From NCBI GenBank assembly GCA_018714245.1, contig DVNQ01000051.1, positions 1-37,004 of the forward strand: 37,004 nucleotides of DNA, read 5' to 3'. This stretch comes from Candidatus Avilachnospira avicola. Lineage in GTDB: Bacteria > Bacillota > Clostridia > Lachnospirales > Lachnospiraceae. A model generated the notes under the pieces. The model was not told the DNA's origin. It worked only from the letters and a program-made list of their open reading frames with translations, and made no database searches. Below are positions 34,581 to 37,004 of this stretch, in pieces. How positions within the stretch are numbered: the first letter of the stretch is position 1; each line of letters opens with the position of its first letter. The position numbers were made by a program, and so were the translations under genes.

Positions 34581-36603
34581 ATGTTCTGAAATCAATGGTC
34601 CTCATCATCTTGTCTGAGGACACAACTATGATATGCACCTTCTGTCCAAGACAGAAGGTCCTGTGCCTCCGGTCTCCCGTAAGGCAGAGTTTCTTCTCAT
34701 CAAAGGTATAATGATCGTCTACGAGCGAGCTTACGTGTACCATGCCTTCACAGGTATTGGGCAGCTCCACATAAAATCCGTAAGCCGTGACTCCGGATAT
34801 TATACCATCAAATTCATCTCCGATAAAGCGGGACATGTACTCACATTTTTTCAGCTTCTCACAGTCCCTTTCCAGCTCATCTGCTTTCTTCTCACTTTCC
34901 GAGCAGGCCTCAGCGACCGAAGGAAGTATCTCTTCATAATGCCTTGTCCTCTTCTTTTTCAGTCCCTCTCCCCTTATCCATTCCTTTATGATCCTGTGGA
35001 TCTGAAGGTCAGGATAGCGCCTTATGGGTGAAGTGAAATGTGTATAGAATTCTTTTGAAAGGCCATAATGTCCCACACATTCAGTAGAATATCTGGCCTT
35101 GCTCATGGAACGAAGTGCCGTCTTTTCTATAAGAGCTGCCTCCGGGCTGCCCTCGGTCTTCTGAAGGATCCTGGATAGGGCCCTTGGATCCTTAAGCCCG
35201 TTTTTATCCCGTTTTATCGAAAATCCCAGGCCCTGTACAAGGCTTATGAGCTCTTCTGCCTTCTCCTCGGAAGGGGCCTCATGGATCCTGTATAAAAAAG
35301 GCACCTTCCTTTCACAGAACTCCCTCGCAACGGTCTCATTTGCTGCCAGCATAAGATCCTCGATCAGTCTGTTGGCCTCAGTGATCTCATAGGGTGCTAT
35401 CTCGACTGCCCTCCCCTTTTCATCCAGCCTGATCACGGATTCAGGAAGGTCAAAGTCTATGGCTCCCATTCCCTTCCTTCTTTTCCTGAGGAGCTTAGAG
35501 AGCCTCAGCATGAGCCTGAGCATCCGAAGGAGCTCTTTGTCCTTTTCTGCCCTGGCAGCTTCCTTATCCGTCAGAAGCTCATGCACATACCTGTAAGTAA
35601 GCCTTCTCCTGCTGCGTATGGCTCCCTCCGCGATCTCATGGGAAATGATCTCTCCCTTTTTATCTATCCTCATGATACATGAGAGGGTAAGCCTGTCCAC
35701 CCCTTCATTAAGGGAACATATACCGTTCGAAAGCTTTGCGGGGAGCATAGGGATGACCCTGTCCGGAAGATATACGGAAGTCCCTCTCAGCCTGGCTTCC
35801 TTGTCAAGCTCACTTCCCTCGGCAACATACTCTGCCACATCGGCTATATGTACATATAGTTCAAATATCTCGGATCCCCTGTCATAGGAAAGAGAAACCG
35901 CATCATCAAAGTCCTTGGAGTCATCCCCGTCTATCGTGACACAGAGCTGATCCCTGAAATCCCGCCTTCCCCGAAGATCCTTTTTCCTTACCTTATCAGG
36001 TATGTCACAGAGCTCAGCCCTTATCTCATCGGAAAAGGAAAAGGGCAGACCGCTGGCCCTGACAGCCGAGGTTATGTCCACACCCTTCTGTCCCGGCTTT
36101 CCTATGACCTCAGTTATGACTCCTTCAGGCTTATGCCTTCTGTCTCCGTAGGATCTGATCTTTACGATGACCTTGTCCCCGGAATCTGCGTCACAGAAGT
36201 CAGTTTTATCCACATAAATGTCTGTTATGAAATGCACATCGTCAGGCACAACAAAGCCGAAGTTCTTATGCTTGTGAAAGCTCCCCACAAGCTCTGTCAC
36301 TCCCCTTTGCTCCACACTGAGCACCCGGCCTTCTGCTCTCATGGCCCCATCCGAAGACGCTTCCTTTTCAAGAAGTATATTTACGGTATCTCCATTGAGG
36401 GCATTGCCGGTCCTGTCTGCCGGTATGAAAATGTCCTGGTCCCTGCCTTCAACCCTTACAAAACCGAAGCCCTTCTGATGCTGCATGTATTTTCCGCTGA
36501 GAGTAGTCCTCTGACCGGATATTCCTTTTCTTGTCTCCGGCCTCCGCTTATATTTTCTTTTCGTTTTTTCCTGTCTCTTTTTCCTTATCATATAAGATCT
36601 CAT
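34573..36603 (-). CDS. rnr: Ribonuclease R
   Basis: 3'-5' exoribonuclease that degrades structured RNA and works with SmpB-tmRNA on stalled messages. The protein is 676 residues with a very basic N-terminus (about 1-30) and cold-shock domains (about 40-190: QHQKGFGFVRVEGRDQDIFIPAD). The RNB catalytic domain follows with TIDGDDSKDFDDAVSLS near 228 (metal-binding Asp cluster), then HFTSPIRRYPDL near 540 and a C-terminal S1 domain (FDGIISGVTAYGFYVEL near 605). I place the start at ATG 36603, behind AGGTGAT. A GTG at 36609 is in frame but too close to the ribosome site. Confidence 0.95.
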   Translation of the reverse strand: MRSYMIRKKRQEKTKRKYKRRPETRKGISGQRTTLSGKYMQHQKGFGFVRVEGRDQDIFIPADRTGNALNGDTVNILLEKEASSDGAMRAEGRVLSVEQRGVTELVGSFHKHKNFGFVVPDDVHFITDIYVDKTDFCDADSGDKVIVKIRSYGDRRHKPEGVITEVIGKPGQKGVDITSAVRASGLPFSFSDEIRAELCDIPDKVRKKDLRGRRDFRDQLCVTIDGDDSKDFDDAVSLSYDRGSEIFELYVHIADVAEYVAEGSELDKEARLRGTSVYLPDRVIPMLPAKLSNGICSLNEGVDRLTLSCIMRIDKKGEIISHEIAEGAIRSRRRLTYRYVHELLTDKEAARAEKDKELLRMLRLMLRLSKLLRKRRKGMGAIDFDLPESVIRLDEKGRAVEIAPYEITEANRLIEDLMLAANETVAREFCERKVPFLYRIHEAPSEEKAEELISLVQGLGFSIKRDKNGLKDPRALSRILQKTEGSPEAALIEKTALRSMSKARYSTECVGHYGLSKEFYTHFTSPIRRYPDLQIHRIIKEWIRGEGLKKKRTRHYEEILPSVAEACSESEKKADELERDCEKLKKCEYMSRFIGDEFDGIISGVTAYGFYVELPNTCEGMVHVSSLVDDHYTFDEKKLCLTGDRRHRTFCLGQKVHIIVVSSDKMMRTIDFRTYG

Positions 36604-36621
36604 AATCACCTAAAAAAATGC

Positions 36622-36652
36622 AGATAAAAAGCAGCCCCATATGGAACTGCTT
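36622..36652 (-). terminator. Probable terminator or attenuator between secG and rnr
   Basis: On the minus strand AAGCAGTTCC pairs with GGGGCTGCTT (10 bp, two G-U) around ATAT, and TTTTTATC follows. It lies 38 bp behind the secG stop and would reduce transcription into rnr-smpB. Confidence 0.65.
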
Positions 36653-36689
36653 CGACATTGACTTCTCTTAATGAAAGTGCTCCATGTCA

Positions 36690-36920
36690 TCACTTCATAA
36701 GGATGTTGAGCACCAGTGTAAGTACGAGGAACAGCATGGATCCGTACTTAGTGAACTTCTCAAGATTTCCGGACATGGAACGTCCCTTTATCTTTCCCCA
36801 GTAGCTGTCAGCCATGCCTCCGATACTTCCGAGGCCCTCACTCTTTCCCTCCTGCATAAGCACAAGTGCTGCCAGCGCAACACCAAGGATGCAATATATG
36901 ACCGAAATCACTGTAGTCAT
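36690..36920 (-). CDS. secG: Preprotein translocase subunit SecG
   Basis: Small inner-membrane subunit of the SecYEG channel. The 76-residue protein has two membrane segments (about 5-22 and 57-74) around the conserved loop MQEGKSEGLGSIGG. GGAGG lies 7 nt before the ATG. The secG-rnr-smpB order is widespread in Firmicutes. Confidence 0.95.
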   Translation of the reverse strand: MTTVISVIYCILGVALAALVLMQEGKSEGLGSIGGMADSYWGKIKGRSMSGNLEKFTKYGSMLFLVLTLVLNILMK

Positions 36921-36948
36921 GTCTTCACCTCCAAATTATAGCCATACA

Positions 36949-36978
36949 ATACTACCACAGCAAACAGGCAAAAGTCAA
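36949..36978 (-). promoter_or_regulatory. Promoter of secG (and rnr-smpB)
   Basis: Minus-strand TTGACT, 18 nt, TAGTAT, with the predicted start near 36942, about 22 nt before the secG start codon. The last 26 bp of the window show nothing further. Confidence 0.65.
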
Positions 36979-37004
36979 TACCTCCCGGCCTTTGCGGCAT
37001 TACC

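Overview
The window is chromosomal DNA from a low-to-mid-GC Gram-positive bacterium, most likely an anaerobic member of the Clostridia close to Lachnospiraceae. I base this on two CIRCE operators (HrcA regulation), strong AGGAGG ribosome sites, vegetative TTGACA/TATAAT-type promoters, the hemW-hrcA-grpE-dnaK-dnaJ and secG-rnr-smpB gene orders, and general protein similarity. Genus is not determinable by eye. Genes are densely packed and nearly all on the minus strand. I see no phage, transposon, CRISPR array or other mobile DNA.

Layout. 1-1521: tRNA-Leu, tRNA-CAT and tRNA-Thr under one promoter, an M19 dipeptidase, and tRNA-Asn with its own promoter and terminator. 1549-9346: a MATE exporter, then dnaJ, dnaK, grpE and hrcA, with a CIRCE-controlled promoter before hrcA and hemW behind it. 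9343-14080: a secreted 3D-domain protein, a secreted metallo-beta-lactamase-fold protein, a DegV protein and lepA. 14087-15608: an 89-bp divergent promoter region between lepA and holA, then holA converging on rpsT. 15680-19248: groEL and groES (second CIRCE), a 6S RNA gene, cdd and an alanine-rich helical protein.

19359-31415 is a biosynthetic block read leftward. thrC-thrB-aminotransferase are joined by ATGA overlaps. They are followed by an eight-gene aromatic operon: aroF, tyrA, aroB, aroA, aroC, pheA, an aroE-aroK fusion and aroQ. These encode every step from erythrose-4-phosphate and PEP to chorismate, plus the prephenate branches to Phe and Tyr. The aminotransferase just upstream could supply the last step. 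hom and lysC are read rightward from the divergent promoter region in front of thrC. The right end holds smpB, rnr and secG.

The most interesting feature lies between the aminotransferase and aroF (27641-27843). A promoter is followed by a 28-codon leader ORF with six consecutive Tyr/Phe codons (Tyr-Phe-Tyr-Tyr-Tyr-Phe), then a strong intrinsic terminator. Leader segments can form mutually exclusive 1:2, 2:3 and 3:4 pairings, as in the classical enteric attenuators. This predicts that ribosome stalling on Tyr and Phe codons controls the whole aromatic operon, in a group of bacteria where T-boxes usually do this job. Other notable points are apparently leaderless divergent lepA and holA transcripts, a tRNA-Asn promoter inside the end of the MATE gene, three tandem hairpins between dnaK and dnaJ, GATACCA repeats between thrC and hom, and the AroE-AroK fusion.
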